Positions 40,882 through 49,708 of a DNA stretch of 64,000 bases are shown here, in pieces. Origin of the DNA: Streptomyces marinisediminis. Lineage in GTDB: Bacteria; Actinomycetota; Actinomycetes; Streptomycetales; Streptomycetaceae. The notes under the pieces are model-generated. The model searched no databases. It was not told the origin of the DNA and worked only from the letters and a program-made list of their open reading frames with translations. The DNA is taken from the NCBI RefSeq assembly GCF_026262575.1, contig NZ_JAPKFL010000021.1:30399-94398 (forward strand), given 5' to 3'. The translations under genes were made by a program, and so were the position numbers. How positions within the stretch are numbered: position 1 is the stretch's first letter; every line of letters starts with the position of its first letter.

Positions 40882-41842
40882 GGGGGGCGGCTCCTTCCAG
40901 CCGGCGGACGGTCCGCTCGGTCCACGGGGGCAGCGTGCGGCGCTCGCGCAGCGCGGCCGGCAGCGCGGAGAGCACCTCGCCCAGCGCCCGGCGGGCCACG
41001 GGGTCGGTGCGGGCGGCGGCGGCCAGCGCGGCCGTGCGGCGCAGCGCGCGGGGCAGCGGGCGGCGCAGCCAGCAGCTCAGCACCTCGTTGCGCCGCAGCA
41101 TCATGGGGCGCTCGGGCCGGGGGCCGTCGTCCGGGTCGTGCCAGGCGGTCACCTCGGGGCAGTAGGAGATGCCCCAGCCGCGGGCGGCCAGGTCCCAGGC
41201 CAGCAGCGTCTCCTCGCCGCCGATGCACAGCAGCGGGTGGTAGCCGCCCGCGTCCAGGAACGCGGCGCGGCGGGCGACGGCGGCGCAGCCGAGGAAGCCG
41301 AGGACCTCGGGGCCCGGCAGGTCCGGCGGCCGGCCCAGCGGGCTGTCGGCCAGGACGGCGTTGAGCGGGTCGGGCACGCCGTCCGCGCCGACCCGGGTGG
41401 CGGCCACCACCAGGCCGAGCCGGGGGTACGCGCGCAGGAGCGCGGCGGCCCGGTCCAGGGCGCCTGGGGCCCACCAGGAGTCGTCGTCGCTGAACGCCAC
41501 GACGGGGGTGTCCAGGGTGGCGGCGCCCACGGTGCGGGCGGCGGCCCCGGCGTTGCGCTTAAGCGTGAGCACCCGCACGCCGGGGAAGCGCTCGGCCACC
41601 AGGGCGCGGGTGTGGTCGGTGGAGGCGTTGTCCACGACGATCACCTGCGGCCGCTCGGGCAGCGCGGTCAGCCGGGTCAGCGTCCGGGCGAGCCGGTCGG
41701 CGCGGTTGCGGGTGGCGATGACGACGCCGACGGACGTGCTCGGTGCCGTGTCGCCCGGGGCGCCGTCGGCCCGTGGGCCGGCGGCGGGGGCGAGGGCGGA
41801 GCGGGCGGTCGGTGTGCCTGCGGGCCGGGAGCGGCCGGGCAT
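40868..41842 (-). CDS. Family 2 glycosyltransferase
   Basis: The 324-residue protein has a Pro/Ala-rich start of about 35 residues, then VGVVIATRNRADRLARTLTRL, VVDNASTDHTRALV, AFSDDDSWWAPGAL and LLCIGGEETLLAWDL. ATG 41842 is well supported by GGAGG 4 nt upstream. This places its first 55 codons inside the 3' end of the GT9 gene in another frame. It is the older or younger twin of the following GT2 gene. Confidence 0.86.
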   Translation of the reverse strand: MPGRSRPAGTPTARSALAPAAGPRADGAPGDTAPSTSVGVVIATRNRADRLARTLTRLTALPERPQVIVVDNASTDHTRALVAERFPGVRVLTLKRNAGAAARTVGAATLDTPVVAFSDDDSWWAPGALDRAAALLRAYPRLGLVVAATRVGADGVPDPLNAVLADSPLGRPPDLPGPEVLGFLGCAAVARRAAFLDAGGYHPLLCIGGEETLLAWDLAARGWGISYCPEVTAWHDPDDGPRPERPMMLRRNEVLSCWLRRPLPRALRRTAALAAAARTDPVARRALGEVLSALPAALRERRTLPPWTERTVRRLEGAAPHDER

Positions 41843-42879
41843 CGCACCTCCAGCGGGTCGTGGGGAAGAACGTGCGGGGCGCCGAGTGCGGCGAGGACCT
41901 CGGGCACCTGGACGGCCAGCAGCCGGGGGTCAAGGTGGCGGCCGTGCGGGTCGCCGGGCGGCCCGGCGTGCCACAGGGCGCGGTGCCGGGGCAGCGGCGG
42001 TGGCCCCCACGCGCTCGGCGGGACCGGGCCGAAGAGCGTGACGGACGGCGTGCCGTGGGCGACGGCCAGGTGGGCCAGGCCGGTGTCGCCGCTGACGACC
42101 GCCGCCGCGTGGGCCACGAGCGCGGACAGCACCGGCAGCGGCGGCGCCGCGCACACGGCGTCCGGCGGCAGCCCGGCCAGGGCCGCGACCCGGGCCGCGA
42201 GCGGCCGCTCGTCCGGCCCGGCGGTGACGGCCACCCGGTGCCCGGCGGCGGCGAGCGCGGCGGCGACGGCCGCGAACCGCTCGGCGGGCCAGCGCCGGGA
42301 GCCGGAGGCGGCCCCGGGGTGGACGAGCACCGCGCCGGGCAGCGGGCTCGGCGCGGCGGGCGGGGGCAGCCGGACGTCCGCGGCGTCGGCCGGGACGCCG
42401 TACCAGCGCAGCAGCCGGCACCAGCGCTCGCGTTCGTGTTCCTGTGCGACGACGGGCGGGCCCGCGGCGTCGGCGAAGGCCAGCAGCCGGGCCGGGCGCA
42501 GCGGGCGCAGGAGGTCCGCGCTCTGCGGCCCGGTGCCGTGCAGGTCCACGGCCAGCTCCGGCGGCGGCCCGGTCCAGTCCAGGCGTGCGGGCACGGCGCG
42601 GCCCGGCGCGGAGGCCGGCAGCAGGCGGTCCACGGCCCCGGTGGCCAGGGCGAGTTCGCGCAGGCCCGCGGGGGCGGCGAGGACCAGCTCGTGGCCCGGG
42701 TGCGCGCGGCGCAGCGCCTTGAGCGCGGGCACGGCGGCGAGCAGGTCGCCCAGCCCGAGGGCGCGCAGCGCGACGATGCGCGGGCGCACCGGCGCCCCGC
42801 GCGCCGCGCGCCGCCCGGCGTCCGCGCACCCGGCCGCGCGGGGCGGGCGGTCCCCTCGCTCGTCGGGGGCGGCGCTCAC
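41677..42879 (-). CDS. Family 9 (heptosyl)transferase with low-complexity tail
   Basis: The GT-B protein (400 residues) has IVALRALGLGDLLAAVPALKALRRAHPG, VLVHPGAASGSRRWPAERFAAVA and VSGDTGLAHLAVAHGTPSVTLFGP, the hallmarks of ADP-heptose-using heptosyltransferases. The GT9 domain ends near residue 345; the remaining 55 or so residues are Pro/Ala/Ser-rich and overlap the next gene by 166 bp in a different frame. This tail may be non-functional or reflect a late frameshift. GTG 42879 overlaps the hldE stop (GTGA). Confidence 0.82.
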   Translation of the reverse strand: MSAAPDERGDRPPRAAGCADAGRRAARGAPVRPRIVALRALGLGDLLAAVPALKALRRAHPGHELVLAAPAGLRELALATGAVDRLLPASAPGRAVPARLDWTGPPPELAVDLHGTGPQSADLLRPLRPARLLAFADAAGPPVVAQEHERERWCRLLRWYGVPADAADVRLPPPAAPSPLPGAVLVHPGAASGSRRWPAERFAAVAAALAAAGHRVAVTAGPDERPLAARVAALAGLPPDAVCAAPPLPVLSALVAHAAAVVSGDTGLAHLAVAHGTPSVTLFGPVPPSAWGPPPLPRHRALWHAGPPGDPHGRHLDPRLLAVQVPEVLAALGAPHVLPHDPLEVRCPAAPGPQAHRPPAPPSPPPPAHGPTAPRATRHRARPSASSSPPATAPTGSPGR

Positions 42880-44327
42880 GGCACGCCGCCCCCGGCGGAG
42901 ACCGCCGCGCGCTCGGCGAGCTTGGTGCTGGAGCGCCCGTCGAGGTAGGGCAGCAGGACGACCTTGCCGCCCCACCGCTCCAGCAGCTCCGCCTCCGGCA
43001 GATCGGCGCGGGCGTAGTCCCCGCCCTTGACCCAGATGTCGGGCCGCAGCCGGTCCAGGAGGCGTTCGGGGGTGTTCTCGTCGAAGACGGCGACCGCGTC
43101 GACGCACTCCAGGGCCTGGAGCACCCGCACCCGGTCGGCGAGCGGGGTGATGGGACGCCCCGCGCCCTTGCGGCGGCGCACCGAGGCGTCGGAGTTGACG
43201 CACACCACCAGGCAGTCCCCGGTGGCGCGGGCCGCCTGGAGCAGCCCGACGTGCCCGGCGTGCAGCAGGTCGAAGCAGCCGCCGGAGGCCACCACCGTGC
43301 CGCCCGCCGCCCGGACGCGGCGGATGACCTCCTCGGCGGCGTCCGTCGGGGCGGCCTTCGGCCCCGCGGAGGCCGACGGCGCCGGACGGCCCGGCAGGGC
43401 GAGGGCCGCCGCGCCCCCGGAGGCGACGTAGCCGGTGGCGGCGGCCACCGCGCCGCGCACCGCCTGCTCCGGCAGCGCGCCGTCGGCCAGCAGCCCGGCC
43501 GCCTGGGCCGCGAACTGGTCGCCGGCGCCGCAGGAGTCCCCGCCGTGCCGGGAGGGGGCGGGCACCAGCAGGGGGTGGTCGCCGTAGGACAGCAGCGCGC
43601 CGTCCGCGCCGAGCGTCACCGCCACGGCGCCCGCCCGCCACGACCGCACCAGCGCCCGGGCCCGGTCCATGACGGCGCCCAGGCCCTCCCCGGCGCAGGC
43701 GCGCGGCGCGAAGTGCCGGGCCTCGCCCGTGGTGGGCGTGACCAGGCGCGCGCCGGGCACCGGTGGCCCGCCGCGCGGGTGCGGGTCCCACACCAGCGGA
43801 ACCCTGGCGGCCCGCTCTTCCAGCAGTCCGCGCAGCACCTCGGCGGCGCCGCGCCCGTAGTCGGAGACCAGCAGCGCGCCCGCGCCGGCGACGGCCCGGC
43901 GGGCCTCGGCGGTGGCCCCGGTGGCCCGGCCGGTGCCCCGGTCCAGGCGCAGCATGATGCGGCCCTCGGCCACCACCCGGGTCTTCTCCGGCAGGTTGCC
44001 CGACAGCGTGAGCGGCACCACCGTCACCCAGGGCGCCAGCAGCTCCAGGAGCCGGGCGCTGGCGGCGTCCCCGCCCACGGCCGTCACCAGGGTGACCTCC
44101 CGGCCCGACAGGGCGGCGAGGTAGGCGGCCAGCGCCGCGCCGCCGGGCCGCAGCCGCTCCTCGCAGCCGTCGACCACCGGCACCGGGGCGTCGGGGGCGA
44201 GCCGGTCGGCCGTGCCGGTCAGGTCCCGGTCCAGCAGCGCGTCGCCGACCACGACCAGCGGCGCCGAGGCGGCCGGTTCTTGGCGCGCGTCCCCGAAGCC
44301 GCGGTGGTGTGCGCCGGCGTCACTCAT
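42876..44327 (-). CDS. hldE: Bifunctional heptose-7-phosphate kinase / heptose-1-phosphate adenylyltransferase
   Basis: The 483-residue protein has a PfkB-family kinase domain (about 20-320: VVVGDALLDRDLTG, RPGGAALAAYLAAL, and catalytic GDSCGAGDQFAAQAA). A nucleotidyltransferase domain follows (about 345-483: ASGGCFDLLHAGHVGLLQAA with the HxGH motif, VNSDASVRRRKGAGRP and DIWVKGGDY). Both halves align by eye with E. coli HldE over their length. It converts D-glycero-beta-D-manno-heptose 7-phosphate to the bisphosphate and then ADP-heptose, with GmhB acting between. ATG 44327 overlaps gmhA; a longer start at 44360 is less likely. Confidence 0.92.
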   Translation of the reverse strand: MSDAGAHHRGFGDARQEPAASAPLVVVGDALLDRDLTGTADRLAPDAPVPVVDGCEERLRPGGAALAAYLAALSGREVTLVTAVGGDAASARLLELLAPWVTVVPLTLSGNLPEKTRVVAEGRIMLRLDRGTGRATGATAEARRAVAGAGALLVSDYGRGAAEVLRGLLEERAARVPLVWDPHPRGGPPVPGARLVTPTTGEARHFAPRACAGEGLGAVMDRARALVRSWRAGAVAVTLGADGALLSYGDHPLLVPAPSRHGGDSCGAGDQFAAQAAGLLADGALPEQAVRGAVAAATGYVASGGAAALALPGRPAPSASAGPKAAPTDAAEEVIRRVRAAGGTVVASGGCFDLLHAGHVGLLQAARATGDCLVVCVNSDASVRRRKGAGRPITPLADRVRVLQALECVDAVAVFDENTPERLLDRLRPDIWVKGGDYARADLPEAELLERWGGKVVLLPYLDGRSSTKLAERAAVSAGGGVP

Positions 44328-44943
44328 CGTCCCCGCCTTCCACGGGGCGGCCGTCGGCACGGGCCAGCACCCCGGGCAGCGCGCCGTCGAACGCCGCGCA
44401 CACCATGTGCACCACGACCAGGTGGCACTCCTGCACGGTCGCCGCGGTGGCCGCGTCCACGGACAGCGCCTCGTCGCTCCCGGCGGCCAGCGGGTTGGGT
44501 TCGGGCCCGGTCAGGCCCCACACCGCGACGCCCCGCCGCCGCGCGGCCTCCGCCGCGGTGAGCAGGTTGGCGCTGGCGCCTGAGGTGGACAGCAGCATCA
44601 GCACGTCACCGCGGCGCGCGTGGGCGCGCACCTGGCGGGAGAAGACCTCGGCCACCCCGTAGTCGTTGGCGATGGCGGTGGTGGCGGAGGTGTCGGCGTG
44701 CAGCGCTATGGCGGAGAACGGCGGCCGGTCCTCGCGGTAGCGGCCGACCAGTTCGGCGGACAGGTGCTGGGCCTGCGCGGCGCTGCCGCCGTTGCCGGCG
44801 ACGAGCAGGCGCCCGCCCCCGCACAGCACGTGGGCGAGGCGTTCGCCCCAGCGCTGCGCGGTGTCGGCCGAGTCGCGCAGCGCCAGCAGCGCCTCGCGCA
44901 GTTCGTCGCAGTGGCTTCGTACCGAGGCCGGTGCGAAGGTCAT
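44320..44943 (-). CDS. gmhA: Sedoheptulose-7-phosphate isomerase
   Basis: The 207-residue SIS-domain protein has VAGNGGSAAQAQHLSAELVGRYREDR, IANDYGVAEVFSRQVRA, LLSTSGASANLLTAAE and TVQECHLVVVHMVC. The GmhA zinc ligands can be placed: His and Glu in QHLSAEL and Gln and His in VQECHLVVVH. It commits sedoheptulose 7-phosphate to heptose synthesis. ATG 44943 overlaps the GT4 gene (ATGA) and its stop overlaps hldE by 8 bp. Confidence 0.93.
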   Translation of the reverse strand: MTFAPASVRSHCDELREALLALRDSADTAQRWGERLAHVLCGGGRLLVAGNGGSAAQAQHLSAELVGRYREDRPPFSAIALHADTSATTAIANDYGVAEVFSRQVRAHARRGDVLMLLSTSGASANLLTAAEAARRRGVAVWGLTGPEPNPLAAGSDEALSVDAATAATVQECHLVVVHMVCAAFDGALPGVLARADGRPVEGGDDE

Positions 44944-46160
44944 CGGACCACCCCCGTCGGGACGCGGTGACGTGCCGTCACCTGGTTGTAGACCTGTTCC
45001 GTTCCGTCGGCGACCCGGCTCCAGGAGAACCGGGCCTCCACCCGCCGCCGTCCGGCGGTGCCGTAGGCCAGGCGCACCTGCTCGGAGGTGAGCAGGCCGC
45101 CCACCGCGCGGGCGAGCGCGGCGGCGTCCCCGGGGGGCACCAGCCGCCCGGTGACGCGGTCGGCCACCGAGTCGAGCTGTCCGCCGACGCCGGTGGCCAC
45201 GACGGGTACGCCGCACGCCATGGCCTCCAGCGGCACGATGCCGAACGGCTCGTAGACCGGCGTGGCGAGCATGAGGTCGGCGCTGCGGATCAGCCCCGGC
45301 ATGTGCTCGTGGCCCACGGCGCCCAGCAGCCGCACGCGGTCGGCCACGCCCAGCTCCCGCGCCAGCGCGCGCAGGCGCCGGGCCTCCGGGTCGGCGTCCA
45401 GCAGCGACTCCGGCGGCCCGCCCGCGACGAGCAGCTCGGCGCCGGGCACGTCGGCCAGCGCGCGGACGGCGAGGTCGAACCCCTTGCGCGGGACCAGCCG
45501 CCCCGCCGCCAGCAGCCGGTAGGGCTGGCCGCGCGGCACGGTGGTGGCCGCGCGCACCTCGGGGCTGAACTCGGCGGTGTCCACGCCGCACGGCACCACC
45601 GAGGTGCGCCCCGGCGGGACGCCCATCGCACCGAGCTCGTCGACCTCGTCGCCGCACGTGGCCAGGACGCGGGCGCACTCGCGGGCGATGCGCCGCTCCG
45701 CGTCGATCCGCTCGGCCGGGCTGGTGTCGGCGGCGCCCTGGTGGCGCCGCTTCACTGTGCCCAGCGCGTGGTAGGTCTGCACGACCGGGACGTCCAGGCC
45801 GCGTGCGCCGGCCAGCGCGGCCAGGCCCGACATCCAGAAGTGCGCGTGCGCCACGTCCGGTGGGGCGGCGGCCCAAACCCGGGCCAGATGGGCGCCGAAG
45901 GCGGGCATGCAGGGGTGGAGCTCGTCCTTCGGCAGCGGCTCCGGAGGCCCGGCGAGCACGTGCTCGACCGTGACGCCGGGCGCGAACGCCACCCGTTCGG
46001 GCAGGTCGGCCGCGTCCCGCCGGGTGTAGACGGTCACCGTGTGGCCGCGGGCCGCCAACGCCCGCGAGACCTGCGCGACGTAGACGTTCTGGCCGCCCGC
46101 GTCGGGGCCGCCGAGCACCGCCAGGGGACTGGCGTGCTCGGACACCATGGCGATCCTCAT
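44940..46160 (-). CDS. Family 4 glycosyltransferase
   Basis: The 406-residue GT-B protein begins MRIAMVSEHASPLAVLGGPDAGGQNVYVAQVSRALAARGH, has HAHFWMSGLAAL, YRLLAAGRLVPRKGFDLAVRAL and the C-terminal nucleotide-sugar motif PVYEPFGIVPLEAMACGVPVVAT. The GGQNVYV start is typical of sucrose-synthase/MshA-like GT4 enzymes. ATG 46160 overlaps the preceding gene (ATGA). Donor could be the ADP-heptose made here or another nucleotide sugar. Confidence 0.9.
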   Translation of the reverse strand: MRIAMVSEHASPLAVLGGPDAGGQNVYVAQVSRALAARGHTVTVYTRRDAADLPERVAFAPGVTVEHVLAGPPEPLPKDELHPCMPAFGAHLARVWAAAPPDVAHAHFWMSGLAALAGARGLDVPVVQTYHALGTVKRRHQGAADTSPAERIDAERRIARECARVLATCGDEVDELGAMGVPPGRTSVVPCGVDTAEFSPEVRAATTVPRGQPYRLLAAGRLVPRKGFDLAVRALADVPGAELLVAGGPPESLLDADPEARRLRALARELGVADRVRLLGAVGHEHMPGLIRSADLMLATPVYEPFGIVPLEAMACGVPVVATGVGGQLDSVADRVTGRLVPPGDAAALARAVGGLLTSEQVRLAYGTAGRRRVEARFSWSRVADGTEQVYNQVTARHRVPTGVVR

Positions 46161-47119
46161 CGGGTCACCTCCTTCGTGAGCCGCTCCCAGTCGTCCAGGA
46201 AGCGGTGCAGCCCGTAGCGGGCGCTGACGGCCGCCCGGGCCCGTTCGCCGGTCAGCCGCGCGTGCTCCGGGTCGGCGGCGAAGGTGCGCAGCGCCTCGCG
46301 CAGCACGTCGAGCCGGTTGGAGACGACGCCCGCGTCCGGGGGGACGGCCTCGGCCGTCTCCGTGGTGTCCAGCGCCACCACCGGCATGCCCAGGTACATC
46401 GCCTCCAGCAGCGACAGGCCCAGCGAGGTCCAGCGGAACGGGTGGAGGTACACGCGCCGCGCGGCCATCGCCGTGTGCAGCTCGTCCTGCTGGAGCTCGC
46501 GGCTGCGGCAGCGCTCCCCGGGCAGCCCCAGGTGGTCGGCGAGCCCCGCGGTGCCCATGCCGAACACGTCCAGCGGGACGGCGTCGGCGAAGTGCGGCAG
46601 CAGGTCGGTGCCGGTGACCCGGCCGCGGCGCAGCGGCTCGTTGACGGCCACGGCCGCCCGCGCCTGCGCACCGGTGTAGCGCGGGCCCGGGTCGATGACG
46701 CCGTGCTCGATGACGGTCGTCGGCGTGGTGCCGGCGTCCCAGAAGAGCCGGTTGAAGTGGGTGACGTGCACGAGCGTGCAGCCCGGCATCCCGGCCGCCG
46801 GGTGCACCGCGTCCGGTACGCCGCCCAGCGGGGTGCTGTGCTCCAGGTACACCACCGGCACGTCCCGCCCGGGCCGGCGGCCCAGCCAGCGTTCGGCCAG
46901 CTCCGCCTCGTGCGGGCGCTGGAGCAGCACCAGGTCCACGTCGGTCTCGCGCAGCTCCTCGGGCGTCATCTCCACGGCGTTCGCCGGCCAGTCCCAGGTC
47001 CGGGCCCGGCCCCGGCCGTCCTCGCCCCGGTCCGGCAGCACCGGCAGCAGGTAGGTGTGCGGGCCCCGGACGAAGGACGTCGTCCAGGAACCGTGCACGT
47101 GCCACAGCACAATGCGCAC
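46157..47119 (-). CDS. Glycosyltransferase, GT4-like
   Basis: The 320-residue protein starts VRIVLWHVHGSWTTSFVRGPHTYLLPVLPD and has VVYLEHSTPLGG, LVHVTHFNRLFWDAG and, near the C-terminus, HPFRWTSLGLSLLEAMYLGMPVVAL, the donor-binding Glu motif of GT-B enzymes. The N-terminal half is more divergent than normal GT4. GTG 47119 has AAGGAGG upstream and lies 2 bp after the previous stop. It belongs to the same operon. Confidence 0.83.
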   Translation of the reverse strand: MRIVLWHVHGSWTTSFVRGPHTYLLPVLPDRGEDGRGRARTWDWPANAVEMTPEELRETDVDLVLLQRPHEAELAERWLGRRPGRDVPVVYLEHSTPLGGVPDAVHPAAGMPGCTLVHVTHFNRLFWDAGTTPTTVIEHGVIDPGPRYTGAQARAAVAVNEPLRRGRVTGTDLLPHFADAVPLDVFGMGTAGLADHLGLPGERCRSRELQQDELHTAMAARRVYLHPFRWTSLGLSLLEAMYLGMPVVALDTTETAEAVPPDAGVVSNRLDVLREALRTFAADPEHARLTGERARAAVSARYGLHRFLDDWERLTKEVTR

Positions 47120-47121
47120 GC

Positions 47122-48141
47122 TCAGTCCTCCTTCAGCAGCTTCTCCACGGCGCCGACCGCGTCGACGGCCGTCACCTCGCCCAGACAGGGGTGGCCCGGG
47201 ACGGGGCACTGTCGTGCCCGGCTTCCGGCGCACGGCGCCGACTGGTCGCCCAGCAGCACGTGCGGCACCCGGTAGGGACCCCAGCGCCCGGCCGGGACGA
47301 CCGGGGAGAACAGCGAGACGACGGGCGTGCCGACGGCCGCCGCCAGGTGCGCGGGTCCGGTGTTGCCCACCACGACCGCGCCCGCGCCGGCCAGCACGGC
47401 GGCCAGTTCGGCGGCGTCGGTGCGGCCGCCCAGGTCGACGCCGTGCCCGCCCGCGACGGCCGCGGTCAGCTCCCGCTCGCCCGGGCCGCCGGTGACCAGC
47501 ACCCGGTGCCCCTCGGCGGTCAGCAGGCGGACGGCCTCGGCCATCCGACCGGGCTGCCAGCAGCGCGCCGGCGCGCTCGCGCCGGGGTGCACCACCACGT
47601 AGGGCGCCTGTCCGGCGAGCCGCCGGGCGGTGTGCGAGGCGGCCGGGGAGGGCGGCAGCACGCGCAGCTCCCCGCCGTCGCCCGCGGGCAGCGCGAACCC
47701 GGCCGCCTCGGCCAGCGCCAGCGCGGCCCGGGCCTCGTGGTGTTCGGGGTCGCGCCGGTGGCGCAGGTCCAAAAGCCCGCCGGGGTAGTGCACGCTGTCC
47801 GCCGCGACGCGGGCCACGCCCGCCAGCCGCAGCACCAGCGCCGTGGGCAGCGGGCTCTGGTGCGCCGACGCCAGCACCAGCGCGCTGTCGCACCGCCGCG
47901 CGGACAGCTCCGCGACGATCGCCGCGACGTCGTCGGGCTCCACCGGCACCGGGTCGGGCCCGGCCCACGGCGCCTCCCACACCAGCACCTCGTCCACGCC
48001 GGGCAGCATCCGGGCCGCCGCCTCGCCGCGCGGCCCGCACAGGAACGTCACCCGCTCCGCGCGGGCGGCCACCGCGCGCACCGCGGGCCCGGCGAGCAGC
48101 ACGTCGCCGAAGCTGTCCAGCCGCGTCACCAGCGCCCTCAT
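47122..48141 (-). CDS. Family 9 (heptosyl)transferase
   Basis: The 339-residue protein opens MRALVTRLDSFGDVLLAGPAVRAVAA, has YVVVHPGASAPARCWQPGRMAEAV and VVVGNTGPAHLAAAVGTPVVSLFSPVVPAGRWGPY, all GT9 signatures. Two GT9 enzymes in one operon with a complete heptose-activation set suggest at least two heptosyl linkages in the product. ATG 48141 overlaps gmhB (ATGA). Four Cys near the end (APCAGSRARQCPVPGHPCLG) are seen in many GT9 proteins. Confidence 0.9.
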   Translation of the reverse strand: MRALVTRLDSFGDVLLAGPAVRAVAARAERVTFLCGPRGEAAARMLPGVDEVLVWEAPWAGPDPVPVEPDDVAAIVAELSARRCDSALVLASAHQSPLPTALVLRLAGVARVAADSVHYPGGLLDLRHRRDPEHHEARAALALAEAAGFALPAGDGGELRVLPPSPAASHTARRLAGQAPYVVVHPGASAPARCWQPGRMAEAVRLLTAEGHRVLVTGGPGERELTAAVAGGHGVDLGGRTDAAELAAVLAGAGAVVVGNTGPAHLAAAVGTPVVSLFSPVVPAGRWGPYRVPHVLLGDQSAPCAGSRARQCPVPGHPCLGEVTAVDAVGAVEKLLKED

Positions 48142-48674
48142 GCCGGGCTCCCCAGGACGGTGCGCACGGCGCTCAGCAGGTCGGGGGCCACCAGCGGCGC
48201 GGCGGCCACCTCCTCGGGCAGCGTCTGCGGCGTGGGCACCAGCACCGACACGGCGCCCGCCGCCCGGGCGGCGGCCATGTCCGAGCCGATGTCGCCGATG
48301 ACGGCGCACTCCGCGGGCCGCACCTTCAGCCGCCGGGCCGCCTCCAGCACCAGGCCGGGGCGCGGCTTGCGGCAGCGGCACCCGAAGTCGCGGTCGTGCG
48401 GGCACACCACCCAGGTGTCCAGCGGCCCCAGCAGCTCCTCGACGCGGGCGTTGATGCGGCGCAGTTGCGGCCACGCCAGCTCCCCGCGCCCGAGGGCGGA
48501 CTGGTTGGTCACCACGGCGGTCTTCAGCCCGCAGCCGCGCACCTGGTCCAGCGCGTCGTAGGCGGTGGGCATCGGCTCCACCCGGCGCCAGTCGGTGTTG
48601 CCGGGCACGTCGGCCACCAGCGTCCCGTCGCGGTCGAAGAGGACCGCGCGCACCACGGTCGCGTCGGCGGTCAT
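48138..48674 (-). CDS. gmhB: Heptose-1,7-bisphosphate phosphatase (HAD-IIIA)
   Basis: The 178-residue HAD phosphatase has the nucleophile motif LFDRDGTLV, TNQSALGRGEL, the zinc loop CPHDRDFGCRCRKPRPG (Cys-x-His then Cys-x-Cys) and IGDIGSDMAAARAAG. This zinc loop is distinctive of GmhB. It removes the C7 phosphate between the two HldE reactions. ATG 48674 overlaps the preceding GT2 gene (ATGA). Confidence 0.92.
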   Translation of the reverse strand: MTADATVVRAVLFDRDGTLVADVPGNTDWRRVEPMPTAYDALDQVRGCGLKTAVVTNQSALGRGELAWPQLRRINARVEELLGPLDTWVVCPHDRDFGCRCRKPRPGLVLEAARRLKVRPAECAVIGDIGSDMAAARAAGAVSVLVPTPQTLPEEVAAAPLVAPDLLSAVRTVLGSPA

Positions 48675-49708
48675 CGCCCCTCCTCCCGTCGCGCCGGGCG
48701 GTGCCGCAGCTCCCCGGCGAGCCGGTGGCCGACGGCCAGGGGCGGGATCAGCGCGCTGGTCACCAGCATCGTGGCGACCTCGTCCCCGGTGCGCGGGCCC
48801 GGGGCGATCCGGGCCCGGGCGAACTCGGCGGTGCCCGCCAGCCAGCCGAGGGCGGCCAGGGCGGCCGGGCGGCGGCGTCCGGCCAGCGCCAGGGCGAGGG
48901 CGGCGGCGCCCGCGGCGGTCACGGCCGCGTGCCGCCGGATGCGCCCGCGCGGCGCGGCGGCGCGCCGCCACCAGTGGGGGCCGTGCACCGCGCGCATCAG
49001 CGCGTCGTCGGCGTTGCCGCGCTGGGCGCGCACCGAGATCCAGCGGTCGGCCGGGCGCACCGGGTGGCGGGTGCGGCGGGTGCCGACGGCCAGGTGGTGC
49101 CCGGCGTCCAGCACGCGCAGGGCCAGGTCGGCGTCCTCGCGGAAGGCGCGCGGGAAGCGCTCGTCGAAGCCCTCCACGGCGGCCAGCACCTTGGTGCGGT
49201 AGGCCATGTCGGCCGTGGCCCACCGGGCCGTGGCCAGCCCCGCGGTGTTGCGCTCCCAGTCGGTGGGACGGCGCCCGGCGGGCAGCGGCACCTCCAGCAC
49301 GCCCTGCACCCCGGCGGTGTCCTCGTCCGCTGCGGCGAGGTCGGCCTGGAGGCGCTCGGCCCAGTCACCGCCCACCTGGACGTCGTCGTCCAGGAACACC
49401 GTCCAGGCCGCGGTCACCTCGCGCCAGCCGGTGTTGCGGGCGGCGGCCGGTCCGCGGCCCCCGCCGGGCAGCACCGTGGTGCGGGCGCGCAGCGGTCCGA
49501 GGGCGTCGAGTCCGGGCGGCTCGCCGGACGGGTCGCGGCGGTCGTCCACGAGTATGACCTCCATCGGCGCGGGCCCGGCCGACCCGGCCAGCGCGCGCAG
49601 GCACTCGGCCAGGCACGGGCGCCCCACGGTCGGGATCACCACGGCGTACTCGACGGCGTGCGCCGGGTGGGGCCGGTGCCCCGCGCCGGGGCCGCTCGCG
49701 GCGCTCAT
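48671..49708 (-). CDS. Family 2 glycosyltransferase with C-terminal hydrophobic region
   Basis: The 345-residue protein has YAVVIPTVGRPCLAECLRAL, VILVDDRRDP, GPAAARNTGWREV, the DxD-type VFLDDDVQVGGDWAERLQADL and RFPRAFREDADLALRVLDAGH. The last 100 residues contain hydrophobic stretches that may be membrane-associated. It is translationally coupled to the carbamoyltransferase gene on one side and gmhB on the other (ATGA both). Confidence 0.87.
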   Translation of the reverse strand: MSAASGPGAGHRPHPAHAVEYAVVIPTVGRPCLAECLRALAGSAGPAPMEVILVDDRRDPSGEPPGLDALGPLRARTTVLPGGGRGPAAARNTGWREVTAAWTVFLDDDVQVGGDWAERLQADLAAADEDTAGVQGVLEVPLPAGRRPTDWERNTAGLATARWATADMAYRTKVLAAVEGFDERFPRAFREDADLALRVLDAGHHLAVGTRRTRHPVRPADRWISVRAQRGNADDALMRAVHGPHWWRRAAAPRGRIRRHAAVTAAGAAALALALAGRRRPAALAALGWLAGTAEFARARIAPGPRTGDEVATMLVTSALIPPLAVGHRLAGELRHRPARREEGR

